From an uncultured Bacteroidales bacterium (GTDB lineage: Bacteria > Bacteroidota > Bacteroidia > Bacteroidales > P3), in contig CAMHDJ010000003.1 of NCBI GenBank assembly GCA_946183915.1, positions 1-64,000 of the forward strand: a stretch of 64,000 bases of DNA, read 5' to 3'. Shown here piece by piece: positions 49,869 to 58,425 of the stretch. Each line of letters begins with the position of its first letter. Position 1 is the first letter of the stretch. Below the pieces are notes generated by a model. The model had not been told where the DNA came from and did not search any database. It saw only the letters and a program-made list of their open reading frames with translations. A program made the translations under genes and the position numbers.

Positions 49869-51971
49869 TTATCTGGCCGTTTCCAGCAGGGTTTGCAACT
49901 CCTTGATCTCGTCGCGGAACGAGGCGGCGGCCATGAAGTCCAACTCTTTGGCGGCCAGCTGCATCTTGCGCTGCCGCTCGCGGATCTCCTTGCGCAGCTG
50001 ATCCTTGCTCATGGCCATGAACTTCGCATCGAGAGCCGGCGCCTTCGGGGCGTCGGTGCCGTAGGGGTCGGAGCCCTCTTCGGCCGCCATCAGGGGGTTC
50101 TGCTGCTGCTCCTTGTAGGGGCGCGCGGGGGCCTTGCCGCCCAGTTCGCGCTCCTCGGCGGCCCGTTCGATGACACTGGTGGTGCCCAGGATGGCCTCGG
50201 TGCTCTTCACGATCTGGCGCGGCACGATGCCATGCTCCATGTTGTACTTGATCTGCTTGTCGCGATGGCGGTTGGTGAGGTCGATGGCGCGCTGCATCGA
50301 GCCGGTGATGCTGTCGCCGTAGAGGATGGCCTTGCTGTGCACATTGCGGGCTGCACGCCCAATAGTCTGAATCAGTGCGCGGTCGCTGCGCAGGAAGCCC
50401 TCCTTGTCGGCGTCGAGGATGGCCACCAGGCTCACCTCGGGCAGGTCGAGGCCCTCGCGCAGCAGGTTGACGCCCACCAGCACGTCGAAGACACCCATGC
50501 GCAGGTCGCGCATGATCTCCACACGCTCCAGCGTGTCGACGTCGCTGTGGATGTATTTACTCCTGATACCCAGATTGATGAGGTAGCTCGTCAGCTCCTC
50601 GGCCATGCGCTTGGTGAGGGTGGTCACCAGCACGCGCTCGCCCTTGTCGACGGTGTTCTCGATCTCGTCAAGCAGGTCGTCGACCTGGCTGACGGCGGGC
50701 CGCACCTCGACCACGGGATCCAGCAGACCGGTGGGGCGGATCACCTGTTCCACCACCACGCCCTCGGCCTCGCTCAGCTCGTAGTCGGCCGGCGTGGCGC
50801 TGATGTAGATGGTCTGGCCCGTGAGGGCGTAGAACTCCTGATAGGTCAGCGGCCGGTTGTCGAGGGCCGACGGCAGGCGGAAGCCGTACTCGACCAGCGA
50901 GGTCTTGCGGCTGCGGTCGCCGCCGAACATGGCGCCGATCTGCGGCACCGTGACGTGGCTCTCGTCGACCACCAGCAGGAAGTCGTCGGGGAAGTAGTCG
51001 ATCAGGCAGAAGGGGCGGCTGCCCGGCGCGCGGCCGTCGAAGTAGCGGCTGTAGTTCTCGATGCCGGAGCAGTAGCCCAGCTCCTGGATCATCTCCACGT
51101 CATAGTTAACGCGCTCCTCCAACCGTTTGGCCTCCAGGTTCTTGCCGATATTGTAGAGGTAGTCGCGCCGCTCGTACATGTCGCGCTGTATCTGCAGCAG
51201 GGCGTCGCCCATGTGTTCCTTGCTCGTGAGGAAGTTGGAGGCGGGATAGATGACCACCTCGTCGAACACCTCGAGCCGCTGGCCGCTGACGGGGTCGAAG
51301 CTCTCCAGGCGCTCCACCTCGTCGTCCCAGAAGGAGATGCGATAGCAGAAGTCGGCAAACGAGGGGTAGACGTCGACCGTGTCGCCCTTGACGCGGAAGC
51401 GGCCGTTGGTGAACTCGATCTCGTTGCGGACATACTGACCTTCAAGCAACTGCATCAGCAGCTGGTCGCGCTGCAGGCGGTCGCCCACCCGCAGGGTGAC
51501 GGTGCCGCGCTTGAACTCCTCGGGGTTGCCGATGCCGTAGATGCAGCTCACCGAACTCACCACGATCACGTCGCGCCGCCCGCTGAGCAGCGCACTCGAG
51601 GCGCGCAGGCGCAGCTTGTCCAGCTCGTCGTTGATGGCCAGGTCTTTCTCGATATAGGTGTTCGTGGCCGGAATGTAGGCCTCGGGCTGATAGTAGTCGT
51701 AGTAGCTCACGAAGTACTCCACCGCATTGTGGGGGAAGAACTGCTTGAACTCGCCGTAGAGCTGGGCCGCCAGCGTCTTGTTGTGGCTCATCACCAGCGT
51801 GGGGCGGTTGAGCTCCTTGATGACGTTGGCCACCGTGAAGGTCTTGCCCGAGCCCGTGACGCCCTGCAACACCTGGGCCCGCTGGCCGCTGCGCACCCCT
51901 TCCACCAGCTGGCGGATGGCCTCCGGCTGGTCGCCCATGGGCGCAAAATCCGATACAAGTTCAAAATCCAT
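49869..51971 (-). CDS. uvrB: excinuclease ABC subunit B UvrB
   Basis: A 700-aa UvrB. Walker A GVTGSGKTFTVANV, the beta-hairpin region YYDYYQPEAYIPATNTYIEK, DEAD-type box VVDESH, helicase motifs through QTIGRAARNVHSKAI, and the C-terminal UVR domain (ELDFMAAASFRDEIKELQ) are present. It unwinds DNA at bulky lesions together with UvrA and UvrC. About 25 extra residues (near 620-650) form a flexible linker. No frame problem. Confidence 0.98.
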   Translation of the reverse strand: MDFELVSDFAPMGDQPEAIRQLVEGVRSGQRAQVLQGVTGSGKTFTVANVIKELNRPTLVMSHNKTLAAQLYGEFKQFFPHNAVEYFVSYYDYYQPEAYIPATNTYIEKDLAINDELDKLRLRASSALLSGRRDVIVVSSVSCIYGIGNPEEFKRGTVTLRVGDRLQRDQLLMQLLEGQYVRNEIEFTNGRFRVKGDTVDVYPSFADFCYRISFWDDEVERLESFDPVSGQRLEVFDEVVIYPASNFLTSKEHMGDALLQIQRDMYERRDYLYNIGKNLEAKRLEERVNYDVEMIQELGYCSGIENYSRYFDGRAPGSRPFCLIDYFPDDFLLVVDESHVTVPQIGAMFGGDRSRKTSLVEYGFRLPSALDNRPLTYQEFYALTGQTIYISATPADYELSEAEGVVVEQVIRPTGLLDPVVEVRPAVSQVDDLLDEIENTVDKGERVLVTTLTKRMAEELTSYLINLGIRSKYIHSDVDTLERVEIMRDLRMGVFDVLVGVNLLREGLDLPEVSLVAILDADKEGFLRSDRALIQTIGRAARNVHSKAILYGDSITGSMQRAIDLTNRHRDKQIKYNMEHGIVPRQIVKSTEAILGTTSVIERAAEERELGGKAPARPYKEQQQNPLMAAEEGSDPYGTDAPKAPALDAKFMAMSKDQLRKEIRERQRKMQLAAKELDFMAAASFRDEIKELQTLLETAR

Positions 51972-52120
51972 ACCTCCACATAACGCACCCCTATATTAAA
52001 TATTGTACGCCCGCGAACAATGTTTTTCGCCCCACTGCCCCTAAAAAAAACACACAACAAAAACCCCATCCACCCGCAAATCCGCCCTCCGTAACCCCGC
52101 TTGTTCTCAGGTTGATACGC

Positions 52121-52205
52121 CATCATCTCCTACTCATCGCCTACTCTGAGCCTTGTCTTCGCCTTGTGAAAATTTACTCGAGTAGGCAATAAGTAGGCGA
52201 AGATA
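52121..52205. repeat. degenerate 11-bp array with inverted partner
   Basis: Four 11-bp units ending in CCT (CATCATCTCCT, ACTCATCGCCT, ACTCTGAGCCT, TGTCTTCGCCT) are followed by an AT spacer and inverted units (AGTAGGCAATA, AGTAGGCGAAG). The two parts are partly complementary (GCCTACTC/GAGTAGGC). This is the only structure I see in the 316-bp gap between uvrB and the DUF6266 gene. Confidence 0.65.
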
Positions 52206-52287
52206 ACGTTATCACATGTAGAAGAGCCGGTGCTGCCAGGGCGGCATGGCGGCAAACAGATAGCATAAAAACCTAAACATCAACGAT

Positions 52288-53064
52288 ATGGCAAAGCAAT
52301 ACGGCAGTTACATGGGGGGCTTCAGCGGACGGCTGGGGCCGGCAGTGGGCTACATGTGGAACGGCATCTGGGTGGTGCGCAGCCGCCCGGGGCAGGTGCG
52401 CAACCCGCGCTCGGCGGCGCAGATGGCGCAGCGCACCGCCTTCAAGGCCGAGGTGCAGCTGGCCGCCGCCATGCGCACCGCCGTCATGCAGGGCCTCACA
52501 CCCGCGGCACGACAGGTGCACATGACGGCCTACAACCTCTTCGTCTCCATCAACCAGCCCTGCTTCGCGCTGAGCGACAGCGGGTTGGAGGTGGACTGGG
52601 AGCACCTGCAGCTCAGCGCGGGCCCTGTGGCGCCGGTGCTGCCGATGGCGCCGCAGCTGTCGGCCGACGGCGTGCTGAGCCTCGAGTTCGACCCCAACCA
52701 CGGCGAGCGCCGCTCGCGCGGGCGCGACCTGGTGCGGCTCTACGTCTACTGTCCCGAGCTGGAGGAGGGCCGCCTGGCGGCGCCGGTCTACCGCCGCGAC
52801 CGCCGCATAAGCCTCTTGTTGCCAGACGAGTACGTCGGACGCCGGCTGGTGGTGTACACCTTCGCCGTCGACGAGCAGGGCAACTACTCGCCCACCACGG
52901 GCGTCGACCTGGCCGACCTCGCCTCCCTGCCCGCCGAAGAGGCGCCCCTCGCTCCCGCAAGCCACGGCACCGCCGTGGCCGACACCGCCGCCGCCAACCC
53001 GGCCACCGGCGCCGCGACCGCCCCGACCGACCCCGCGCCGAAGGAAGATCATGCCTACAAATAA
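52288..53064 (+). CDS. DUF6266 family protein
   Basis: A 258-aa protein with the N-terminal DUF6266 pattern YGSYMGGFSGRLGPAVGYMW followed by GIWVVRSRPGQVRNPRSAAQ. Such proteins are common in Bacteroidetes, often near phage or surface loci, and their function is unknown; the Gly- and Arg-rich start resembles a nucleic-acid or structural-fibre protein only loosely. The C-terminal 50 residues are Ala/Pro/Thr-rich (AAANPATGAATAPTDPAPKE) and probably disordered. No signal peptide. It is followed by the FAD oxidoreductase gene on the same strand. Confidence 0.85.
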   Translation: MAKQYGSYMGGFSGRLGPAVGYMWNGIWVVRSRPGQVRNPRSAAQMAQRTAFKAEVQLAAAMRTAVMQGLTPAARQVHMTAYNLFVSINQPCFALSDSGLEVDWEHLQLSAGPVAPVLPMAPQLSADGVLSLEFDPNHGERRSRGRDLVRLYVYCPELEEGRLAAPVYRRDRRISLLLPDEYVGRRLVVYTFAVDEQGNYSPTTGVDLADLASLPAEEAPLAPASHGTAVADTAAANPATGAATAPTDPAPKEDHAYK

Positions 53065-53095
53065 TAAATCGCGCCGCTTGGCGTTACCACAGAAG

Positions 53096-54646
53096 ATGAT
53101 CGAAACGAGACAAATAGACCTCACGCCCGAGGAGTACCACGTGCCGGAGGCGCGTCGGCGGGCGCTGATGCGCGAGCTGGGCCTCGGTGAAGCCGAGGCC
53201 GGAAAGGCTCGTGTGGTGCGTCGCACCCTCGACTGCCGCCGCCGCAACGTAGTGTACCACTGCACGATAGCCGTCGGCGACGCCGAGCCTTTGCCAGTGT
53301 CCCCCGCCCTCACCCTGCCGCCCGATGCGCGGCCGGTGGTGGTGGTCGGCGCCGGACCAGCGGGCCTCTTTGCCGCCCTCCGCGCCCTCGAGCTGGGCCT
53401 GCGCCCCGTCATTGTGGAGCGCGGCAAGCCGGTGGAGGAGCGCAAGTACGACGTGGCGCGGCTGGGGCGCGAGCAGGTGGTCGATCCGGACAGCAACTGG
53501 TGCTTCGGCGAAGGCGGCGCCGGCACCTACAGCGACGGCAAGCTCTACACGCGCTCCACCAAGCGGGGCGACGTGGGGGCGGTGCTGCGCACCTTTGTGG
53601 CCCACGGCGCCGACCCCGACATCATGCTCGACGCCCACGCCCACATCGGCACCGACCGCCTGAGCGGCATCATCGCCCGCATGCGGCACACCATCGAGCA
53701 GGCGGGCGGCGAGTACCGCTTCGGCTGCCGCGTGGAGGACCTCGTGCTGCGCGACGGGCGCGTGGTCGGCGTGGTGGACCAGCACGGCCGGCGCCACGAG
53801 GGCGCGGCGGTGGTCCTGGCCACGGGCCACTCGGCGCGCGACGTCTACCACATGTTCCTGCGCCACGGCTGGCTGCTAGAGGCCAAGCCCTTCGCACTGG
53901 GCGTGCGCGTGGAGCATCCGCAACAGCTGATCAACGAAATACAGTATCACGGCCAGGGCTACTCGCCCTACCTGCCTCCGGCAGCCTACAGCCTCACCAC
54001 GCAGGTGGGCACGCACGGCGTCTTCTCGTTCTGCATGTGCCCCGGCGGGGTGATCGTGCCGGCCGCCACGGGCCCCGGCCAGCAGGTGGTCAACGGCATG
54101 AGCAACTCGCATCGCAACTCGCCCTGGGCCAACAGCGGCATCGCCGTCACGGTGGGCCTGGACGACCTAGCCCCCCTGGCACCCGGCGCCGAGCGCTCGC
54201 CGCTCGCCCTGCTCGACTTCCAGATGGCCGTGGAGCAACGCATGTTCCACGCCGGCGGCGACAGCGTCAACGCCCCGTCGCAACGGCTGGTGGACTTCCT
54301 GCGGCGGCGCCCCTCTTCGACCCTGCCCCGCACGGGCTACCTGGGCCACACCGTCGGCGCCCCGCTGCACGAGCTGCTGCCCCCGTTTGTGGCGGAGGCT
54401 TTGGCGCAGGGATTCAGGGACTTCGACCGCAAGATGCGCGGCTTCGTCACCGAAGAGGCCACGCTGCTGGCCGTCGAAAGCCGCACATCAAGCCCGGTGC
54501 GCATACCCCGCGACCGGGAGACGCTGCAACACCCCCAGCTGCCGGGGCTCTACCCCTGCGGCGAAGGGGCCGGCTATGCCGGCGGCATCGTCAGCAGCGC
54601 CCTCGACGGCATACGCTGCATCGAAGCCCTCAGCCTTCAAAGGTGA
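53096..54646 (+). CDS. FAD-dependent NAD(P)-type oxidoreductase (COG2509-like)
   Basis: A 516-aa flavoprotein with N-terminal helper segment (IETRQIDLTPEEYHVPEARR), a Rossmann FAD site VVVVGAGPAGLFAALRALE (about 80-98), the family phrase NWCFGEGGAGTYSDGKLYTR, a cap domain with CMCPGGVIVPAATGPGQ, and a C-terminal FAD site LYPCGEGAGYAGGIVSSALD. The substrate is unknown. The start at 53096 agrees with family N-termini; an ATG at 53051 overlapping the upstream gene would add 15 residues. The 3' end overlaps the convergent PorT-like gene by 17 bp. Confidence 0.93.
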   Translation: MIETRQIDLTPEEYHVPEARRRALMRELGLGEAEAGKARVVRRTLDCRRRNVVYHCTIAVGDAEPLPVSPALTLPPDARPVVVVGAGPAGLFAALRALELGLRPVIVERGKPVEERKYDVARLGREQVVDPDSNWCFGEGGAGTYSDGKLYTRSTKRGDVGAVLRTFVAHGADPDIMLDAHAHIGTDRLSGIIARMRHTIEQAGGEYRFGCRVEDLVLRDGRVVGVVDQHGRRHEGAAVVLATGHSARDVYHMFLRHGWLLEAKPFALGVRVEHPQQLINEIQYHGQGYSPYLPPAAYSLTTQVGTHGVFSFCMCPGGVIVPAATGPGQQVVNGMSNSHRNSPWANSGIAVTVGLDDLAPLAPGAERSPLALLDFQMAVEQRMFHAGGDSVNAPSQRLVDFLRRRPSSTLPRTGYLGHTVGAPLHELLPPFVAEALAQGFRDFDRKMRGFVTEEATLLAVESRTSSPVRIPRDRETLQHPQLPGLYPCGEGAGYAGGIVSSALDGIRCIEALSLQR

Positions 54647-55355
54647 AGCTGAGCATAAAGGTACGGGTGTTCAGATAGTCGAAACTGCTGATGTAGACAT
54701 CGGGGTCTTCGACCTTGAGATCGAGCAGGCCGAAGGTCATCTTCATCTCGATGGCAAACTTGACATATCGGAGAAATACGTCGAAACCCGCCCCCATGGA
54801 GTAGCGCAAGTCGCTGGCCTGGAGGCGGATGATGCTTTGGTTGGTCTGGTTGCGGTTCTTGCGGAGGGAGGCGAAGTCGAAGCCGTAGCTGGCGCCGCCG
54901 GTGAGGTAGGGGCGGAAATTGCCGTAGCGCACCGCGCGGAACTTGAGCTCGAGCGGGATGTCGCCGTAGACCGACTCGACATTGCGGCTGCGCTCGGCCA
55001 GGTGATGGGAGGCCAGATAGGCGGGTTCCCAGGCGTAGCTTATCTCGCGTGTCACGAGGGTAACGCCCGGCAGCAGGCGCAGGTTGAACCACTTGCCGAG
55101 GCGCATATCGCCGATGACGGCGATGTGGAAGCCGGGGGAATAGTAGGACGTGACGCCCTGAAGCGAGCGGCGCATCTGGGCATCGTCGTTGAAACGGAGG
55201 TCGAACTTGGACTGGGTGTAGCCCACCTGGATGCCATAGTGGAGCAGACGACGGTCGAAACCGCCGAGGTTGCCGGTCTGTCCCTGGGCAAAAAGAGCAA
55301 GCGGACTCATAAGTCCTATAAGTGCAATAAGGCCTATCAGTCCGCTTTTCTTCAT
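54630..55355 (-). CDS. PorT-like outer membrane barrel protein
   Basis: A 241-aa outer-membrane beta-barrel of the porin/PorT type: signal peptide (LIGLIALIGLMSPLALFAQ), then amphipathic strands such as LLHYGIQVGYTQSKFDLRF, WFNLRLLPGVTLVTREISY and FRPYLTGGASYGFDFA, ending with FMLSFTFEG. The SPGFHIAVIGDMRLGKWFNL phrase resembles PorT of the type IX secretion system; two T9SS-signal proteins are encoded at 57425-60135, which fits but does not prove it. It is the last gene of the lipoprotein-asparaginase-PorT run; the start was set at the Met before the signal peptide. Confidence 0.82.
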   Translation of the reverse strand: MKKSGLIGLIALIGLMSPLALFAQGQTGNLGGFDRRLLHYGIQVGYTQSKFDLRFNDDAQMRRSLQGVTSYYSPGFHIAVIGDMRLGKWFNLRLLPGVTLVTREISYAWEPAYLASHHLAERSRNVESVYGDIPLELKFRAVRYGNFRPYLTGGASYGFDFASLRKNRNQTNQSIIRLQASDLRYSMGAGFDVFLRYVKFAIEMKMTFGLLDLKVEDPDVYISSFDYLNTRTFMLSFTFEG

Positions 55356-55360
55356 GTAAA

Positions 55361-56377
55361 CTATTCGGTGATTTCGCCGCGGAGCGACTGGCTGAGGCGC
55401 TCTTTGACGTGCTCCTTGTCGTCGGGGTACTCGCCAAGCAGGCACATCATCTTGGCGATGGCGGCCTCAATGGTGATGTCGCCCGCGCCGATGACGCCGA
55501 TGCGGTCCAGATCGCAGCTGGCGGCATACTGGCGCATCTTGACCGATCCGGCCTTGCACTGGGTCACATTCAGCACAACGACGCCGCGCTGTATGGCCTT
55601 GTCGAGGGCCGAGATGAACCACTCGTCGGTGGGGGCGTTGCCGGAACCATAGGTTTCGATGACCACACCCTGGAGGCCCGGCGTGCCAAGGACGGCGTTG
55701 ACCACCTCGGGGCCGATGCCAGGGAAGAGTTTGAGGATGGCCACCCGCGTGTCGAACCGCTTGCGAACCTGCAAGGGCTCGGTGGGCATGGGCTGGAAGA
55801 GGCGCTCCCGGAAGCTGATGTTGATGCCCGCTTTGGCCAGCGAGGGGTAGTTGTACGACTCGAAGGCGTCGAAATTCTCGGCGTTGATCTTGGTGCTTCG
55901 GTTGCCACGGTAGAGGTGGCTGTCGAAGAAGATGCAGACTTCGGGGATGGTCACCAGGCGGGTGGAGGCCACCTCGAGGGCGCAGATGATGTTCTCTCGG
56001 CCGTCGGACCGCAGCATACCCAGGGGGAGTTGGCTGCCGGTGAGCACGATAGGTTTGGCCAGATTCTTGAACATGAAGCTCAGCGCCGAGGCGGTGTAGG
56101 CCATGGTGTCGGTGCCATGGAGCACCACAAAGCCGTCGTACCGGTCGTACTCCCGCTCGATGATGTTGGCGATGTCGACCCACAAAGAGGGGGTCATATT
56201 GGAAGAATCGATGATATTGTCCAGCGTCACCGAGTCGATGCCATAGCTACAGGCCCGGAGTTGGGGGACAGCATCGTAGATACGGTCGAGGGCAAAGGGA
56301 TGCAACGAGCCGTTTTCATCCTGCACCATACCGATGGTACCACCGGTATAGACCATCAAAACGCGGTTGTGCTTCAC
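55361..56377 (-). CDS. ansA: type I L-asparaginase
   Basis: A 338-aa asparaginase. First catalytic Thr in VYTGGTIGMVQDENG, the second motif VVLHGTDTMAYTASALSFM, and the length match cytosolic type I enzymes; no signal peptide is present. It converts asparagine to aspartate and ammonia. It overlaps the upstream coiled-coil lipoprotein gene by 4 bp and lies 5 bp before the PorT-like gene. Confidence 0.95.
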   Translation of the reverse strand: MKHNRVLMVYTGGTIGMVQDENGSLHPFALDRIYDAVPQLRACSYGIDSVTLDNIIDSSNMTPSLWVDIANIIEREYDRYDGFVVLHGTDTMAYTASALSFMFKNLAKPIVLTGSQLPLGMLRSDGRENIICALEVASTRLVTIPEVCIFFDSHLYRGNRSTKINAENFDAFESYNYPSLAKAGINISFRERLFQPMPTEPLQVRKRFDTRVAILKLFPGIGPEVVNAVLGTPGLQGVVIETYGSGNAPTDEWFISALDKAIQRGVVVLNVTQCKAGSVKMRQYAASCDLDRIGVIGAGDITIEAAIAKMMCLLGEYPDDKEHVKERLSQSLRGEITE

Positions 56378-57246
56378 TTGGTCGAGATGACGAGGTAGTC
56401 GGTATACTTCCAGAACTGGGTGGGATTGAGGATGCGCAGGTAGGCGGTGACGGAGGGATCCTCCTCGTCAGCCACCATCTCGTAGCTGTTGTCCGGGTGC
56501 TGCGAGATGAGGATGGCCTTCTTCTTGTTGATGCTGATGGTGGTCACCTTGGTGCGATCGATCTCGGTGAAGTAGTCGGTGTTCATATCAGCCACGGTGC
56601 CTTGCTTGCGACCGATACCGATGAAGCCGCCGGTCTTGGCCACGATGCCGGCCTCACGCAGCTCGTTGTAGGTGCCCACGGCAAACCAAGCGCGGTTGGC
56701 ATCAGCAATCTGCTGGGCGATATAGTCGTCCTTCTGCTGGTTCTGTGCCGTCAGCTCGGTGACATTCTGGTTGAGGCTACGGATGACCACCTTGCTGTTC
56801 TCCAGTTCGGCCGTCAGGCTGGCGATCTGCTGCTCCTGCTGGGCGGCACGCTCTTCGAGGCGGGTGATGAAGGCTTCCAGGTCGGCAGCCTTCTTGCCAA
56901 GGGTACCCACTTTCTGGTTGAGCTGGGCGATCTTTTTCTTGTTGTCGGCCATCATGGACTCGATGGAGGCCATCTGATCGGCGATCTGCTGCTTCTGATT
57001 GACGTTGCCCTCCACGTTATTGCGGCGCATCTCCTGCACGGTGGAGTACTTTGAGTTGATCATCGAGAGGTTGTCCTCGATCTCATTGAGCATCACAAAG
57101 AGGCTGTCGATCTCGGCATCCTTGGTGTCAACGATGGTCTGCAGCGAGTCGATCTTCAGCTGACGGCTGTCGAGCTCTTTCTGATTGCAACTGTTGAAGG
57201 TGGTGGCTACGAGGGCCAAGGCCACAGTCAAAACGATTTTTTTCAT
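56374..57246 (-). CDS. coiled-coil lipoprotein of unknown function
   Basis: A 290-aa protein with a lipoprotein-type signal (VALALVATTFNSC; Cys near residue 20). Residues 25-180 form a continuous coiled coil rich in Gln, Lys and Asn; the C-terminal 100 residues are a small globular domain with GTYNELREAGIVAKTGGFIG and VTTISINKKKAILISQHPDN. Such proteins are widespread in Bacteroidales without a named function. The start was placed at MKKIVLT. First gene of the run with asparaginase and the PorT-like protein. Confidence 0.85.
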   Translation of the reverse strand: MKKIVLTVALALVATTFNSCNQKELDSRQLKIDSLQTIVDTKDAEIDSLFVMLNEIEDNLSMINSKYSTVQEMRRNNVEGNVNQKQQIADQMASIESMMADNKKKIAQLNQKVGTLGKKAADLEAFITRLEERAAQQEQQIASLTAELENSKVVIRSLNQNVTELTAQNQQKDDYIAQQIADANRAWFAVGTYNELREAGIVAKTGGFIGIGRKQGTVADMNTDYFTEIDRTKVTTISINKKKAILISQHPDNSYEMVADEEDPSVTAYLRILNPTQFWKYTDYLVISTK

Positions 57247-57370
57247 ATCTGTCAATGTTTTTTGTTCACGTTGTTCTACAATAATACCTTTTCCGCCTAA
57301 TCGCGGTGGTTCTATAACGCCGCTTTTGAGGCGATATTATATCGGCGATTCCTAAATTATGTTAAATAGT

Positions 57371-57404
57371 ATAGGGTTCCCATGCTGACACATGGGAGCC
57401 CTAT
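57371..57404 (-). terminator. terminator-like hairpin after the T9SS gene pair
   Basis: ATAGGGTTCCCATG and CATGGGAGCCCTAT form a 14-bp stem with one wobble and a 6-nt loop. On the minus strand it lies 21 bp after the stop at 57425; only a weak T-rich sequence follows. Confidence 0.55.
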
Positions 57405-57424
57405 AACTACTAATATTTTCTATA

Positions 57425-58405
57425 TCAACGCTTAACGACGCGGAAGGCCATTCCGTCGATGCGGAGAACATAAACGCCGGCAGAAAGGTGATCCATGGGG
57501 AGTTGCCAGCGGTCGGAGGCCAGTGTCCAGGCGCCCAGACGCCGCCCGGCCAGGTCGCAGAGCTGCGCCTGGCAGCCCCGGGCGCCCTCGACGGTCAACC
57601 TGTCGGAGACCGGATTGGGCCAGAGACGCACAGATGTGTGGCCCTCAGCGGCATCGATGCCCACGGTCGACTGCAGCACAGCCACCCCCGTGAGGTCGAA
57701 ACCGCCGCTGCCCCAGATGGTGTCGCTGGTGGGATAGGGGTCGTTGACGATGCGGCCTTCGGCATCGAAGGTGGCGTAGAGCGGGTCGATGGTGCCCACC
57801 ACATCCACCAGTCGCACGTAGACGATACGGTCGATGTCGATGCCGGCGCTGTCGCGCAGCTCCTCCAGGTCGAAGGGTGTGCCATAGCCGACCCGGAACT
57901 TGCCGGCCAAGTTGTTGATCATCGTGGGATCGAGCGAGCCGTTGACCTGCTGATCGGTTGGCGTGAGCGACGTGGCGGGGAAGCGCACGTAACGCTCGCC
58001 GTCGGTGCTCACCTCGACGAAGGCCAGCTCGAGGAAGGCGTCGTTAAACGAGTTCTCGAAGACCGCGAAATCGGGCCCTTCGATGTTGCGGATGGGCTGG
58101 TCGAAGGTGAGGGTGGCCGTACCGCCGTCGCCCAGGCTGACAGCCGTCGTGGTGACCGAGCTGGCGGCGCCGGTGCCGTAGGCCTCCTCGCCGTACTTGA
58201 CGCGAGGGCCGTCGGGCGCGACGATGTCCACCGGACCGCGCACCACACTACAGGTCGTGGCCCAACCGGCGATGGCCGAGCTGTCGTAGTGGATGGCGTT
58301 GCTGCCGGGAGTACCCGCGGCTCCACAGAAAGGACCTTGCCCGTAGCAGCACCCGGTGCCGGCCACGAGCAAGAGTCCGAAGAATGACAAAACCTTATGA
58401 TTCAT
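57425..58405 (-). CDS. secreted cell-surface protein with T9SS C-terminal domain
   Basis: A 326-aa exported protein: signal peptide (LSFFGLLLVAGTGCCYGQ), a beta-rich domain of about 215 residues with a phrase seen in other cell-surface proteins (GPDFAVFENSFNDAFLELAF, VEVSTDGERYVRFPATSLT), and a C-terminal sorting domain of about 75 residues (VRLWPNPVSDRLTVEGA, HLSAGVYVLRIDG) of type A used by the type IX secretion system. It lies 20 bp after the riboswitch-controlled gene 58426-60135, so it is likely to be cobalamin-regulated too. Function is unknown; a surface or extracellular role in corrinoid uptake is inference. Confidence 0.88.
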   Translation of the reverse strand: MNHKVLSFFGLLLVAGTGCCYGQGPFCGAAGTPGSNAIHYDSSAIAGWATTCSVVRGPVDIVAPDGPRVKYGEEAYGTGAASSVTTTAVSLGDGGTATLTFDQPIRNIEGPDFAVFENSFNDAFLELAFVEVSTDGERYVRFPATSLTPTDQQVNGSLDPTMINNLAGKFRVGYGTPFDLEELRDSAGIDIDRIVYVRLVDVVGTIDPLYATFDAEGRIVNDPYPTSDTIWGSGGFDLTGVAVLQSTVGIDAAEGHTSVRLWPNPVSDRLTVEGARGCQAQLCDLAGRRLGAWTLASDRWQLPMDHLSAGVYVLRIDGMAFRVVKR

Positions 58406-58425
58406 AGCATAAAGCTTGAGATCGG

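Noticed and set aside
52288-53064. Prophage remnant (DUF6266 proteins sometimes lie near phage genes)
   Set aside because: No integrase, capsid, portal or tail gene is nearby and both flanks are housekeeping genes.
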